From Ashinkailepas kermadecensis (taxonomy: Eukaryota > Arthropoda > Thecostraca > Neolepadidae), in assembly GCA_034440615.1 (NCBI GenBank), contig JAOTOM010004305.1, forward strand, positions 62,001-126,000: DNA of 64,000 bases, given 5' to 3'. The notes beneath the pieces were generated by a model. The model made no database searches. It was not told where the DNA came from and saw only the letters and a list, made by a program, of their open reading frames with translations. The translations under genes and the position numbers were made by a program. Each line of letters begins with the position of its first letter. Positions within the stretch are counted from its first letter, which is position 1. This document shows positions 51,640 to 63,602 of this stretch, piece by piece.

Positions 51640-51960
51640 GCAAGGACATAAACAGGGCCCAGGGAACCTGACCATCCGGAAGGGTGCACACAGGGCTATC
51701 GACCATCCGGAAAGGCTGCACCCAGGGATCCTGACCATCCGAAAGGGTACACCCAGGGATTACGACCATTCAGAAGGTTGCACCCAGGGATCTCGACCAT
51801 CCGGAATGTTGTACCGAGGGATCACGACCATCCTTAAGGGTACACACTGACCGTCCGGAAGGGTCTACACAAGGATCATGACCATCCGAAAGGTTGCACC
51901 CAAGGATCCTGACCATCCGGAAGGGTGCATGCAGGGATCATGACCAACAGGAAGCGACAC
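51640..51960. repeat. About 32-bp minisatellite, about 10 degenerate copies
   Basis: Units built from GACCATCCGGAAGGGTGCAC plus CCAGGGATC, with frequent substitutions and length changes. Confidence 0.9.
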
Positions 51961-52309
51961 CCCGAGGTTTAAGGGAGATATACACACCAAGAGCCCCTTT
52001 ATGTACAACCCTTAGCGCTGTGAATTGAACGCTTATTTCCCTTGTTCTATTTTTTTCCGTGGAGCCATGGAATTGCAGAATTGTATTTTCATGATATCGA
52101 ACCGGAGTTTCATTCCATATTTGTTTCGGGATTATTGTCCATGCGATGCCAATTATTGTCCCCACATGTATGCCATTTTTAAGATAGCATCCGGTGGAAC
52201 TCTTCTATGTTGAAAGCCCTATAGCTAACATTAAGTATTACAACTATCAACTAATATGACAAAGCTAACTAGGGTTGAGTACGAGCCTGCCCGATTACAC
52301 TGAATTCCA
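51961..52309. other. Non-coding spacer
   Basis: Nothing recognised. Confidence 0.4.
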
Positions 52310-53000
52310 GTACCCGGGCAAATGTGCGCAGAGCAAATGTACGTGTGACAGATGTACCTACGCGCATGTGCGCAATCATACCTACTACAGCGCAGAGGTA
52401 CGTATTGCAAATACACTTCAGCGCAAATGCACGTATGACATATGTACGCAAGCGCAACTGTGCGTACGACAAATGTTTATATCTGCAAATATACGAGTCA
52501 TCGTATATTATGTCGTATGCCATCGTACATATGTCGTATGTCATCACTAACGCAGGTAAACTCACAAATACATCAGCACAAATGTATGTGCATGCATGTG
52601 TACATCAGCGCAGACATACTTATGGGGAGAAATGTACGTATGGGCAATCTCCATCAGCACAAATAATATGCACGTAAAAATGTACGTAAACAAATGTACA
52701 TCAGGGAAGATGTGCGCATGGCAAATGTACGTATGCGTAAGCATACATGTCATCCATGCATTTGCACATACGTAGATTTTCCATACGTACATTTGCATTG
52801 ACGTTCATATGCTGAAATACACTTGCCTCCTTTGTCCTTACGAGCATTTCTCGTACGTACATTTGTCATACGCATCTTTGCACTTGTGCACGTCTAAACT
52901 TGCGCACATCTGTCATATGTACATTTCGTTGCATTTGCTTGCGTACACATTTCATCAGTGCATTTCTCCTCAGGTACATTTGTCCTAGAATCATGATTTG
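52310..53000. repeat. GCAAATGTACGTATG-type repeat that switches orientation
   Basis: About 20-bp degenerate units with CGCAAATGTACGTATGACA words run forward to about 52745. From about 52755 the reverse complements (CATACGTACATTTGC, GTACATTTGTC) run to about 53000. The whole forms an imperfect large palindrome. Confidence 0.75.
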
Positions 53001-55155
53001 ATATAGATGTGTGCATATCTCATTCTTGTTGCCAATAGGCTGTTTCACACGTGCACTAGTGGGAAGTAATCGTCATGACCTCCCAATGGCGGGGTCAGGC
53101 CCTAATATTTGCGTTGATTTGAAAACTTTTAGTCCGTAGATTGGACCAATTTACTATATCAATAAACAAACAGAGTACATTCAGTTACCTAATACGACAA
53201 GTTTTGGACTAGTAACAGCTTGTTTATGCACAAACCCTGAAGATGTACACCTACATCCGCGCCTGGGACGTCATCTAGTCGGAAATCTGAAAGTCAGACC
53301 AAGCGAGCCTGACTTCGGAAGTAAACTCGATGATAACAGCTGTTTGTCGAATTCAGCGGTCTTCAAATGCCAAATTTTCCGAGCACTCGACCACTTTGAT
53401 CAATATCGCCACCCAACTTCAACTGCGGTAAGTGATTGGCCATTTATGATAGCTATTACGAATTATAATCCAAGTTTTAAAAAATGACGTCATCATTTGT
53501 GCTCTGATTGCATCATTTACGGCTGGAATATGTTAGGCAAGCCAACAACCAAGTTTGTCTCAGATGCGCATATTTTGGACGTGTAGCGTTTTTTGGGTGC
53601 TGCAAAACAATTCATTATGTGTTCTTTCTTGCGAGTATGATATTCAAAGACAAGGATCGACTGCCCCCTCCCCCAATAGGAGTTATTCAGGTAGGTGTAC
53701 AGCGACATTTAAAAACGGAGCCTCGTATGGTGCGGTAGTGGACGCCATTACAACTGTAAACAACCCGCTTTTAAAGTGGAGATAATTAAATATTTTCGGG
53801 AGCGTCAAGATGGAATCGTGTCATCTGGAAATGATGTATTTCAATATTTTATTCATAATACAGGTACTTCACAGCCATAAAATAAAACGTAAACGGAAAA
53901 ATATTCATCCGCAGGATACATACTAGCACTTCCTCCCCAATATTGTACATTTGCTCGTAATACAACGGCAAATGTATATTCTATCCGACAACTCCTACCT
54001 CCCCACCATGGTGCCGAATGCGGCCGGATTGGCTAGTTGTTTCTGCGAATTGAGTGCTTTTTCAAACAGTGCCATAGCTTGAATAGGTTGGTTGAGTTTT
54101 ATATTTAATTTATTACTTAATAGTCAAAACTTCTGGAACATTTCATATCTACATATAAAGTACATATATTTCCATGATATAGCCTTTCACACTAGGCGAA
54201 GTCATCGACATTGCATCCCGGTGCGCATTGTCCGTCGTGAAACGGGCTACTGATGAAGTGTAGCATATATGGCACGCTTAGTGAGTATACCAACTGTTAA
54301 TATGCTGAACATTTATGTGTTGCGTGCAATTGCACATTAATTATATGGATAAGCAGGAATCAGACACACATAGGGGGAACACCAGGGACGGATCCATTTT
54401 CTTCACGGGGATTTGGAGGAGCGCAATTTCCTCGGAGGGACACCACTGCGAATGCCTTTGGCTGAAAATTTGTTGAGCCGGGGAGGTTGCACTTGAGCAC
54501 GTGGCGTCTTTTCCTCTAATGGGGGCGCCTTTGACCGAACATCCCTTCAGTGTGTGGGCCGTGCACCCGAGTCTTCCTGGAGGGGCATAATTTTCAGGTC
54601 AGAGGTGCTCCACCACTCCATGGGGGGTGCATACCCCATCTATCAGCCCCTGGGAGACACACTGCCTCTTTCTGAGCTACAGGAGCACAAGCAACAATGC
54701 CAGCGTGCAAGATCCCATTATATTCTGCGTATTTGTGTTCATAAACAAGCGGGGAAAATTGGACACAATAAAATCAGCCAAGATGAAGAAGTTGACATGA
54801 TATTTGCGCGTAGTTCAAATGCGATGCTCGACTTCATCAAGAAATAAACAACAAATTGTAGAAATGTCGTCAGACTTACATTTCAAAAGTGACAATAGTA
54901 CAACTTCAGTCTTGAACTCTTGAGGTCAGCATGCGGGTGCCGTGGTCCGAAATTAATTTGTTCATGAAGTGGATGGCACGATATAGAGACATCAAGACCA
55001 GCAATGACAAAAGCAGTCCATGAAATGACAGTCATGGAATAGCATAGACATGGTCACTCACGGTTCTGTTCGTATTCCAGGCGGATCTTTCAGCGTAATC
55101 TTTCCATCCAGCTCAATGTAGGGTTACTTATTAATGGTTCACAAATCCTCCTGTC
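53001..55155. other. Non-coding stretch, second copy of a dispersed repeat at 54385-54640
   Basis: The repeat shares GGATCC and GAGCCGGGGAGG words with 10530-10745. A 97-codon plus frame overlaps it (54554-54847) without recognisable domain. No gene called. Confidence 0.4.
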
Positions 55156-55680
55156 TGACACGGCCACTCAGCAGACGTGGCGGGAAGGTCTGACACGGCG
55201 ACTCAGCAGACGCGGCGGGAAGGTCTGACACGGCCACTCAGCAAGGGGGCAGCAGACGTGGCGGGAAGGTCTGACACGACCGCTCAGCGGCCATCAGCAG
55301 ACGCGGCGGCAGACGCGGCGGGAAGGTCTGACACGGCCACTCAGCAGACGCGGCGGGAAGGTCTGACACGACCGCTCAGCAGACGCGGCGGGAAGGTCTG
55401 ACACGACCGCTCAGCAGACGCGGCGGGAAGGTCTGACACGACCGCTCAGCAGACGCGGCGGGAAGGTCTGACACGACCGCTCAGCAGACGTGGCGGGAAG
55501 GTCTGACACGACCGCTCAGCAGACGCGGCGGGAAGGTCTGACACGACCGCTCAGCAGACGCGGCGGGAAGGTCTGACACGACCGCTCAGCAGACGCGGCG
55601 GGAAGGTCTGACACGACCGCTCAGCAGACGCGGCGGGAAGGTCTGACACGACCGCTCAGCAGACGCGGCGGGAAGCGCCT
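55156..55680. repeat. 35-bp minisatellite, about 14 copies
   Basis: The unit is AAGGTCTGACACGACCGCTC plus AGCAGACGCGGCGGG, with GGCCAC and ACGTGG variants in the left third and two rearranged copies near 55250-55315. Confidence 0.95.
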
Positions 55681-55833
55681 GTCCGACACGGCCGCTGAGC
55701 AACTCTCGTCGCCAGCATGATGAGCTGGCGCAGCATGTTCTGGGACGCCCCAGAACAGATCGCCAGATGGAGACGACCCTATCACCCGCCATGGTCGGCA
55801 CTGGCCGTGCATGGGCCAGCCGACTGAGCAGGG

Positions 55834-55966
55834 TATAGTGTGGCGACACTAGGCGCCTAGCAACGGGCATAGTGTGGCGACAATAGGCGCCTAGCAACGG
55901 GCATAGTGTGGCGACAATAGGCGCCTAGCAACGGGCATAGTGTAGCGACGCTAGGCGCCTAGCAAC
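55834..55966. repeat. 34-bp minisatellite, 4 copies
   Basis: The unit is ATAGTGTGGCGACAATAGGC plus GCCTAGCAACGGGC. TAGGCGCCTA is a perfect 10-bp palindrome in every copy. Confidence 0.95.
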
Positions 55967-58936
55967 TTCAACATGGCGAAATCCATCAGTAAAGCGCCAA
56001 TCATTGAGTAATGTATTCCAACTTGTTCTTTGAAGCTCTAGGTTCGCTTTAATATCTTTAATTCAGCAGAAGTTATTACGAGGCAGAGCGAGCCCGAGCG
56101 GTCGACCCTCGTTCTTGATAGTTTTTCCTACTTTACCTAGACATATGCCTATGTCGTGTCAGACGTGGGTTTGGCGCCGCGCCTGCTGCGATCTGCGCCA
56201 GCTGGTGCCCTATCATGTTACCGCGACGGCCGCCTCATGCAATCAATTTAATGTCGTGCAGTGTGAGATTCCCGCCAGAGAATTGCTCTTAAACTGGCGG
56301 CACTTTACAATGGTGACTTTAACCCGAGGTTAGCCAGAATCCGAGCTGTTGGCGACACTCTGCATAACTTCCGCCATAGCTCCAGCACAGCCGTAATGAT
56401 TTACCAGGAGTCATACAATCCCGAGTCCTGAAACTGGCACAGAAGTGATCTCCTGAGCGGCGTACCTGCCGACTGCATCGTCCCACCACCCACAAGCAGA
56501 CGCAATGCAAATTCAGAGAGGCCGAAAAATTCGGCGTATTGTCTCCTGGTGAATTCTTACGTAACATCCGCATATTTGTGTCGTGAACTTGATATTTATT
56601 TGCATTATCAACTACAGTTAGTACTGGCAAAATGCATTACATATGGTAAGACGTGACCAACTCTAACCGAAGAGACCTCTTCAGTCACGATTTTACGAGT
56701 CACGATTTGGCCTCATATAAACCGAACCGACCTTGCCCAGCCCATGTGACTTTACCTAAATTCAACAGAATCGACGAGATCAATTCAGACCTCTTGTATT
56801 GCTCGGCTTTCCACTCTGAGTCAATCGTTTAGTCTATGGGCAGGCTACTCACTACGCTGACCCACACGCTCTCTCCTGGTACCGCAGCAGACCGCACTAA
56901 TGTCGTTCGGGGCATCCATCTTAACTCGAACGGCCGTGGCACGCAGGAGCACACGTCACAGCATCGGCCAGTGGGTGAGCAGTCCTGCCGACACGCCGCC
57001 ACTCCTCCTCGGACAGGAGAAACAAGGCGGCGGTCGGAGTCGGTCAGGCTCTCAGACGGGATTACACCGAATTCCTCAGTTGGGTCAGCGATTCCGTCAC
57101 CGTTACCTGAGCCTGAGACCAGCCACCGGACAGTCGATTTCAGACCGTCCTATAGCAGACACCCAGACGCTTCATGCCGACCTATGACAGAAACGCAGAC
57201 GCTCCGTGGCATCCCAAATCGCCGGGGTTGAGCGGGGTCAATACACAGAAGAATCCAACGCTTGGCAGAGAGACCACACAGGGTACAGGGAGTACGCCAG
57301 ATCCAAAAGCAAAATGATCACTGAAGTTAGCTTGCCCGGCTTTGTCGACCGCCAAGCAGGAGGAGATGATGATGTACACGGCCGAAAAGGGAAAGGAGAC
57401 CATAAAATGCAATGGTTTAGTGCAGCAGACGAGAAGAGCACGGGTACTCCTTGCATTATCTGTGAAGACACATGTTGCGAGAAATATCGCAGGATGTTAC
57501 GTCACGTATCACGAACATATTCATTTCGAGGTCAGTGTGGAGACATTCGGAAAGCGAATAATCTGTTATGACGAAAGGGTGATGCGGAAGTCGGAGTGAA
57601 GCGGACAACTGTTCAGAAGGGTTGTGTTTCCTCGCCACCTGCTTCTCCACATTGGATCGAACTAGTAACTAGTAACTAGTAACTAGTAATGCGGGGCGTG
57701 CGATGCGCATAAACAAGGAAGCCAATTACCCTTAAAAAAAATACTTCATCAGAGCCAACTCAATCCGACCTTAAACGCTCCCATGTAACATGACCCGATT
57801 GTTATCACCTAGCTGAAGCGTTGCGAATCAATCCAGCGCAAGGATGACCTGATCTGACCAGACCGAACTCTACCTAACATACCCTAACCCAGTCTCGCCC
57901 GACCCGACCGGCCCCAAGTCAACCCAGTGTGGTCCCTACTGACCGCGCTGTCCACGGTCCGATTTAATCGAACTGTACACAATCATTATCTCGCCCAGCT
58001 CGGGCCAAAGCCGAGCTCTAGCTGACCCGAGTCCCAAGTGCACCCAAACTTACCAAATCCATCCGATCTCCAACCAAATCTAAGCCATTCGACTCGACCC
58101 CACCCGTCCCGACCCGATTTGATCCTATCCCACCTGCTCTAATCCCACCCACCTCACTTGAACCAACCCGAATTCACTCGACTTAGTCAGATTCCTGTCG
58201 CCGTGGCTCACGAAGCTCATTTTCTAGTCCTTGTCCCAGCTCCCAGCATTGATCCCGTTCTTACTCTCTTCATGTAATTTTTACTCTTTGATAGACTTCA
58301 CTTCCAGAAAATGCACGCATCAGTTTGTGCTGCATATATTCCCGTATTCCCATGGTAGTAGTGCAGTTATCAGTCCGGCGCGAGTCTCGGGTCAGGTCGC
58401 ACGGCTCCCGGAACAACATATAACAACATATAGCCGTGGTATAACATATAGCCGTGGATACCACGGCTCCTGCGACCTTAGAACGAGTACACCCCAGAGT
58501 ATCAGATTTGATGTTGGCATATATTTCGGATTAATCAAATGAACGCTATTGCATCCACTATTCGGTAAACCATTGCCCATTACTGGTTTGTCTTCTCCAT
58601 CACTGTGCCTTCTGAATTGAACATGGACTCTCCGAAGCCGCTCCATCCCCCAATGATGAGGAACCTCATAGCTAATGCATGCATTGACTCTCCTCGAACT
58701 GAACTCACACACTGAGGATCGTGGTTGATTTTAATTGCGAGGCTACCATTACACGACGGAAAACCTACAAAATGCGTGATGTAATACATCTGTCGAGAAC
58801 ATCATCGAGCTGTGCATAATATCATGTAGCTGGGCGTTTATAGCAAAACGAGTGTTAGCTATTTGGGTTTAGGACGTTTCGACCAGACTTCATCCTTTGC
58901 GCCCAATAACAAGAGTTATGTGTGTGTGTGTTGCAG
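55967..58936. other. Non-coding stretch, intronic if the receptor gene model holds
   Basis: About 57660-57690 has four CTAGTAA units. About 57790-58200 is rich in degenerate CCGACC, CCTAACC and AACCCA words. A GT-rich tract directly precedes the acceptor at 58936. Open frames at 56836-57240 match nothing I know. Confidence 0.4.
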
Positions 58937-59072
58937 TTTGTCGCCGACCCGGACCGGCCCGACCCGAACCTGGTGGCGACCTTCCCCACGCAGCGGGACG
59001 TCATCGCCTGGAGGGACTGTTGTCGCAGCGCGGCCGCGTGCTGCCGCAGCATGCGGCGGGTCGGCACCTCCA
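58937..59072 (+). CDS. Class B1 GPCR exon: segment N-terminal to the hormone-receptor core
   Basis: The acceptor is a TG-rich tract ending TTGCAG at 58931-58936. The exon then reads FVADPDRPDPNLVATFPTQR, DVIAWRDCCRSAAACCRSMR and RVGTS, and splits a codon after A at 59072 (donor GTGAGT at 59073). It is 136 bases, starting in phase 0 and ending in phase 1, and the exon at 61551 begins with the two bases needed. Nearly every third base is G or C. The W..CC..A..CC..M pattern followed closely by CP.TWDGW.CW is typical of the extracellular part of invertebrate calcitonin-type (DH31-like) receptors; this assignment is from memory of the family, not a search. The exon end flows straight into a minisatellite whose unit copies the junction. 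Confidence 0.75.
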
Positions 59073-59985
59073 GTGAGTGCAGTGTGCCCGTCACTGGCCG
59101 GTGACGGACGTCTGCCCGTCACTGGCCAGTGACGGACGTGTGCCCACCACCAGTAAGAGCGGTGTGCCCGTCACTGGTCGATGACGGACGTCTGCCCGTC
59201 ACTGGCCGGTGACGGACGTGTGCCCACGACCAGTAAGTGCGATGTGCCCGTCACTGGCCAGTGACGGACGTCTGCCCGTCACTGGCCGGTGACGGACGTG
59301 TGCCCACCACCAGTAAGTGCGGTGTGCCCGTCACTGGCCGGTGACGGACGTGTGCCCACCACCAGTAAGTGCGGTGTGCCCGTCACTGGCCGGTGACGGA
59401 CGTGTGCCCACCACCAGTAAGTGCGGTGTGCCCGTCACTGGCCAGTGACGGACGTTCCCCACCAGTAGGTGGGGTTTGCCCGTCACTGGCTGGTGACGGA
59501 CGTGTGCCCGACGGCCAGTAAGAGGCGGTGTGCCCGTCACTGGCCAGTGACGGACGTCTGCCCGTCACTGGCCGGTGACGGACGTGTGCCCACCACCAGT
59601 AAGTGCGGTGTGCCCGTCACTGGCCAGTGACGGACGTCTGCCCGTCACTGGCCGGTGACGGACGTGTGCCCACCACCAGTAAGTGCGGTGTGCCCGTCAC
59701 TGGCCAGTGACGGACGTCTGCCCGTCACTGGCCGGTGACGGACGTGTGCCCACCACCAGTAAGTGCGGTGTGCCCGTCACTGGCCAGTGACGGACGTCTG
59801 CCCGTCACTGGCCGTGACGGACGTGTGCCCACCACCAGTAGTGCGTTCTATGGCCGGTGACGGACGTGTGCCCACCACCAGTAAGTGCGGTGTGCCCGTC
59901 ACTGGCCAGTGACGGACGTCTGCCCGTCACTGGCCGGTGACGGACGTGTGCCCACCACCAGTAAGTGCGGTGTGCCCGTCACGGC
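59065..59985 (+). repeat. 80/52-bp minisatellite made of an exon end plus splice donor, about 12 copies
   Basis: The unit is CACCACCA/GTAAGTGCGGTGTGCCC followed by CGTCACTGGCCAGTGACGGA, CGTCTGCC, CGTCACTGGCCGGTGACGG and ACGTGTGCC. The first junction, CACCTCCA/GTGAGTGCAG, lies at the exon end (59065-59082). About ten copies keep CAGTAAG. A short 52-bp form lacks one of the two CGTCACTGG palindromes. CCGTCACTGGCCAGTGACGG is a perfect 20-bp palindrome. Confidence 0.95.
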
Positions 59986-60024
59986 CATGTCGTCCACTCC
60001 AGCTCTGCTGGGATGGACGACATG
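59986..60024. other. 11-bp inverted repeat with 17-nt loop
   Basis: CATGTCGTCCA at 59986-59996 and TGGACGACATG at 60014-60024 are exact complements. Right after it, 60060-60166 holds two copies of a 53-56 bp segment (CAGTGGCTCTGCTGATGAAC and CAGTGGTCTCGCTGATAAAC). Confidence 0.9.
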
Positions 60025-60166
60025 TCGCCAGGCAGCGCTGGCCGTCGCCAGCACATCTGCGTTCAGTGGCTCTGCTGATGAACCCTCGAACCTACACTTC
60101 GGATCCAACCTGTGCCTCAGTGGTCTCGCTGATAAACCCTCGGACCTACGCTTCAGATCGGAGTTG

Positions 60167-61550
60167 CAGTAATCGTGCTTAAAGAGAATGACGACCTTTT
60201 TCACGCATCACAACTTCCGGTATACTGAAGCGTACTTCACAGAGATACAGCTTAGCAACATTTATTCATGGCCATACGAAGAAAAAGACACGAAAACAAC
60301 GTATTTCTATTTGTTGTATCTTGTACTCCGCATGACCATGTCGGAAACATCACATAGCACTGCCCGACACTTGTATTTGGTGTTGACGAATATATATTTG
60401 TTCGCGGATTGGTAGCCGCCATGACATCACACAACGGAAGGCAATACAAGCAGGAGGAACGAGTGTAAAAGTAAAACAAAAAACAATCAGTGATGTGCAA
60501 AGTCATCTACCACGAATAGTTCCTTTCCGTCCATCGAGATGGTGCTACGATGTGCTACGATGGAATCTGTATGTCCGGTAATTGGCAATACCAGCAGCAC
60601 TTTTTTTGCGGAATGGTAACATATGTTGCCGGGAATAGAGGGTAGCACGGGGAAATTTATTATGTAAAGCTGTTCGTGGGGAGGGGAATGCAATATTTGC
60701 CGGGACGGCAACGTCATTCAGTGCTGTCACGGAACTTTTGAAGGAGGAAAATATGCATCTGGTCAGGATTTCGTTGTGGGACATCTTGATCTTGATTTTG
60801 ACATGCCAAAGAAAGCGTGCCACTTTCTTCTGAGGGGCGGCCTGCTCCTAAAATAATTTATCGGTTGGAAGTGTACCTTCCTGAAGCGGAAGTTCGCCTA
60901 GTTGCGAAAAGTGTTGTTTTTCTAAGCAGGGTCAAACGAACAGAGATGCTGAGTTTTGGACATTATTGGATGTGTGGGGGAGAACTTTAGTAACCCAGGT
61001 GCTGTTTTATTTTCTTCCCACATCATTGAGGGATGTGCTCGAGGTTCCATCTCAAAATATGAAATGATTAGGGAGAGTGAGCGAAGCCAATGTCGTCGTT
61101 CACAAGCTCCATCAATGATATAAATCAACAATTGTGAGTAAGAGAGGACCAGAAGGCCTGGGCTGTCTGGTGATAAGGGGATACAACTTAGAAATCACCC
61201 GAAGTTTCTGAGAAACCGAGGTAGAAAATTACGTAACACACCTTTCTATTCAAGTACAACTGCAACGCTTCAAGAGGAATCTTCCAAACCATATCCGTCC
61301 ATTCTCAACTGAATGCAAATTATAGCTCACTTGAGGATGCATTACAATTTTCTGTGCATATCCGAGAGTTGCACGCATCTTATTAGGTGGGGGTTTGATG
61401 CCTTGTCATCTCATTGGGTTTGATGCCGGACTAGCCCAATGAGGTTGTCTGTGGTTGATTTTTGACGCTTCTCTCGCGATGCAGGATTCTCATTTTGCCC
61501 TAATTTGAAGATTGCCGTGTAGGACTTGCGCCATATTTGCCTCTTTTCAG
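60167..61550. other. Intron-like AT-rich DNA
   Basis: Nothing recognised until the polypyrimidine tract TTTGCCTCTTTTCAG that ends at 61550. Confidence 0.45.
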
Positions 61551-61673
61551 ACACCGACTGGTGCCCGTCAACGTGGGACGGCTGGCAGTGCTGGGACAGC
61601 ACGCCACCTTCCACCGTGGCGACAGCAGCGTGCCCCGCCTACGTCCACTCCATGACCACACCATCATGTGACC
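61551..61673 (+). CDS. Class B1 GPCR exon: hormone-receptor (HRM) domain core
   Basis: After a good acceptor (CCTCTTTTCAG), the exon continues the codon left by 59072 and reads TDWCPSTWDGWQCWDSTPPS, then TVATAACPAYVHSMTTPSCD, and ends in phase 1 before GTACGT at 61674. CPxTWDGWxCW then TP, then CPxY is the signature of the HRM domain in secretin-family receptors, which binds the C-terminal part of the peptide hormone outside the cell; the Trp-Asp and the three conserved Cys visible here are present. PPST replaces the usual PAGT. Read-through past the donor meets TAG within two codons, so splicing here is required. The remaining HRM cysteines and the seven helices would be in exons beyond the window. 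Closest subgroup by eye is calcitonin/DH31-type; PDF-receptor type is the alternative. Confidence 0.85.
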
Positions 61674-62765
61674 GTACGTAGGACGCATGCCCACACCACC
61701 GTGGCGACAGCAGCGTGCCCCGCCTACGTCCACTCCATGACCACACCATCATGTGACCGTACGTAGGACGCATGCCCACACCACCGTGGCGACAGCAGCG
61801 TGCCCCGCCTACGTCCACTCCATGACCACACCATCATGTGACCGTACGTAGGACGCATGCCCACACCACCGTGGCGACAGCAGCGTGCCCCGCCTACGTC
61901 CACTCCATGACCACACCATCATGTGACCGTACGTAGGACGCATGCCCACACCATCATGTGACCGTGCGTAGGACGCATGCCCACACCATCATGTGACCGT
62001 ACGTAGGACGCATGCCCACACCATCATGTGACCGTGCGTAGGACGCATGCCCACACCATCATGTGACCGTACGTAGGACGCATGCCCACGCCATCATGTG
62101 ACCGTACGTAGGACGCATGCCCACACCATCATGTGACCGTACGTAGGACGCATGCCCACACCATCATGTGACCGTACGTAGGACGCATGCCCACACCATC
62201 ATGTGACCGTACGTAGGACGCATGCCCACACCATCATGTGACCGTACGTAGGACGCATGACCACACCATCATGTGACCGTACGTAGGACGCATGCCCACA
62301 CCATCATGTGACCGTACGTAGGACGCATGCCCACACCATCATGTGACCGTACGTAGGACCGCCCACACCATCATGTGACCGTACGTAGGACGCATGCCCA
62401 CACCATCATGTGACCGTACGTAGGACGCATGCCCACACCATCATGTGACCGTACGTAGGACGCATGCCCACACCATCATGTGACCGTACGTAGGACGCAT
62501 GCCCACACCATCATGTGACCGTACGTAGGACGCATGCCCACACCATCATGTGACCGTACGTAGACGCATCCCACACCATATGTAACGACGTAGGACGCAT
62601 GCCCACACCATCATGTGACCGTACGTAGGACGCATGCCCACACCATCATGTGACCGTACGTAGGACGCATGCCCACACCATCATGTGACCGTACGTAGGA
62701 CGTATGCCCACACCATCATGTGACCGTACGTAGGACGCATGCCCACACCATCATGTGATCGTACG
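61612..62765 (+). repeat. 85-bp then 35-bp minisatellite containing coding sequence plus splice donor
   Basis: Four 85-bp units begin at 61612, 61697, 61782 and 61867. Each holds the exon's last 62 bases (ACCGTGGCGACAGCAGCGTG onward) plus the donor and GTAGGACGCATGCCCACAC. After 61950 only the last 35 bp of the unit (CATCATGTGACCGTACGTAG plus GACGCATGCCCACAC) is repeated, about 24 times. A damaged copy stands at about 62563-62590. GACCGTACGTAGG persists in nearly every copy. Confidence 0.97.
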
Positions 62766-63602
62766 CATGACACATTATCATTGTCCACATGTGCCGAGTG
62801 AAAACTCTCACTGGAATATTGCAAAATCAGTTATCACTCCCATTATTATCCGTGCTTGTGCGATTCGCACCCAACTCACTGTTGCCAAATAATTATAAGG
62901 TCGTTCGAATGCAAATATGCGCCGCTTATTATGTGAAGACAATATAAAAAGAATTGGCAATTCAAGCGTACAAGCTACATATCTATTCACAGCAAGAGAG
63001 AACATTTTTACGTCCACCCCACTAGCAACATATTTATGTTCACCTTAGGTAGAAGAGAAAGGCTGAATATTCAAATTTGCTTCACAAGTAAATTACCTGC
63101 AGTCTGTGATCCGCTGGTGATCGGGAGGACACGAAGTCACGGCGGCGGTCATAAACGGCCGAAATATTCGTGATGAGTAGTAAACCTTCAATTAGGTCCG
63201 ATAACTCAGACTTCAGTGGCCACTGGCCAGTATTTGGGCCGGTATTTTGGCCAGTATTACTAGTATTTCGTACAGGCGTTTGTCGTCATGGACATTAAAA
63301 CTACGAAATAGTTGATTCCGAATACGAAATACGAATGGAATATCTGCTACTAGTGTAATAGACGTACATTAGACAGAGACAGTTTGGACCAACCTACCAC
63401 AACCACATTCGGTTGGATTCTGAATCCATTTTGCGCGCTGATTTCAGAACTGTTTTTGTTTTTGCTCTAGGGTTATTCAAAGTCAAAATACTTAACTTTT
63501 GTCATTCGGCAAAGTATTAACTTGTAATCTATCGAGTAGCAAGAAGGCACATATATTGTGTAATACATGAAAAAAACATTGGTAAATCATTATCCATATA
63601 AC
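62766..63602. other. AT-rich non-coding stretch
   Basis: No further receptor exon recognised on the plus strand. No canonical AATAAA seen within 100 bases 3' of the minus-strand frame that ends at 63603. Confidence 0.45.

Noticed and set aside
56836..57240. 131-codon plus-strand frame starting at an ATG
   Set aside because: A second plus frame over the same bases looks equally protein-like, no domain is seen, and GC3 bias is weak.
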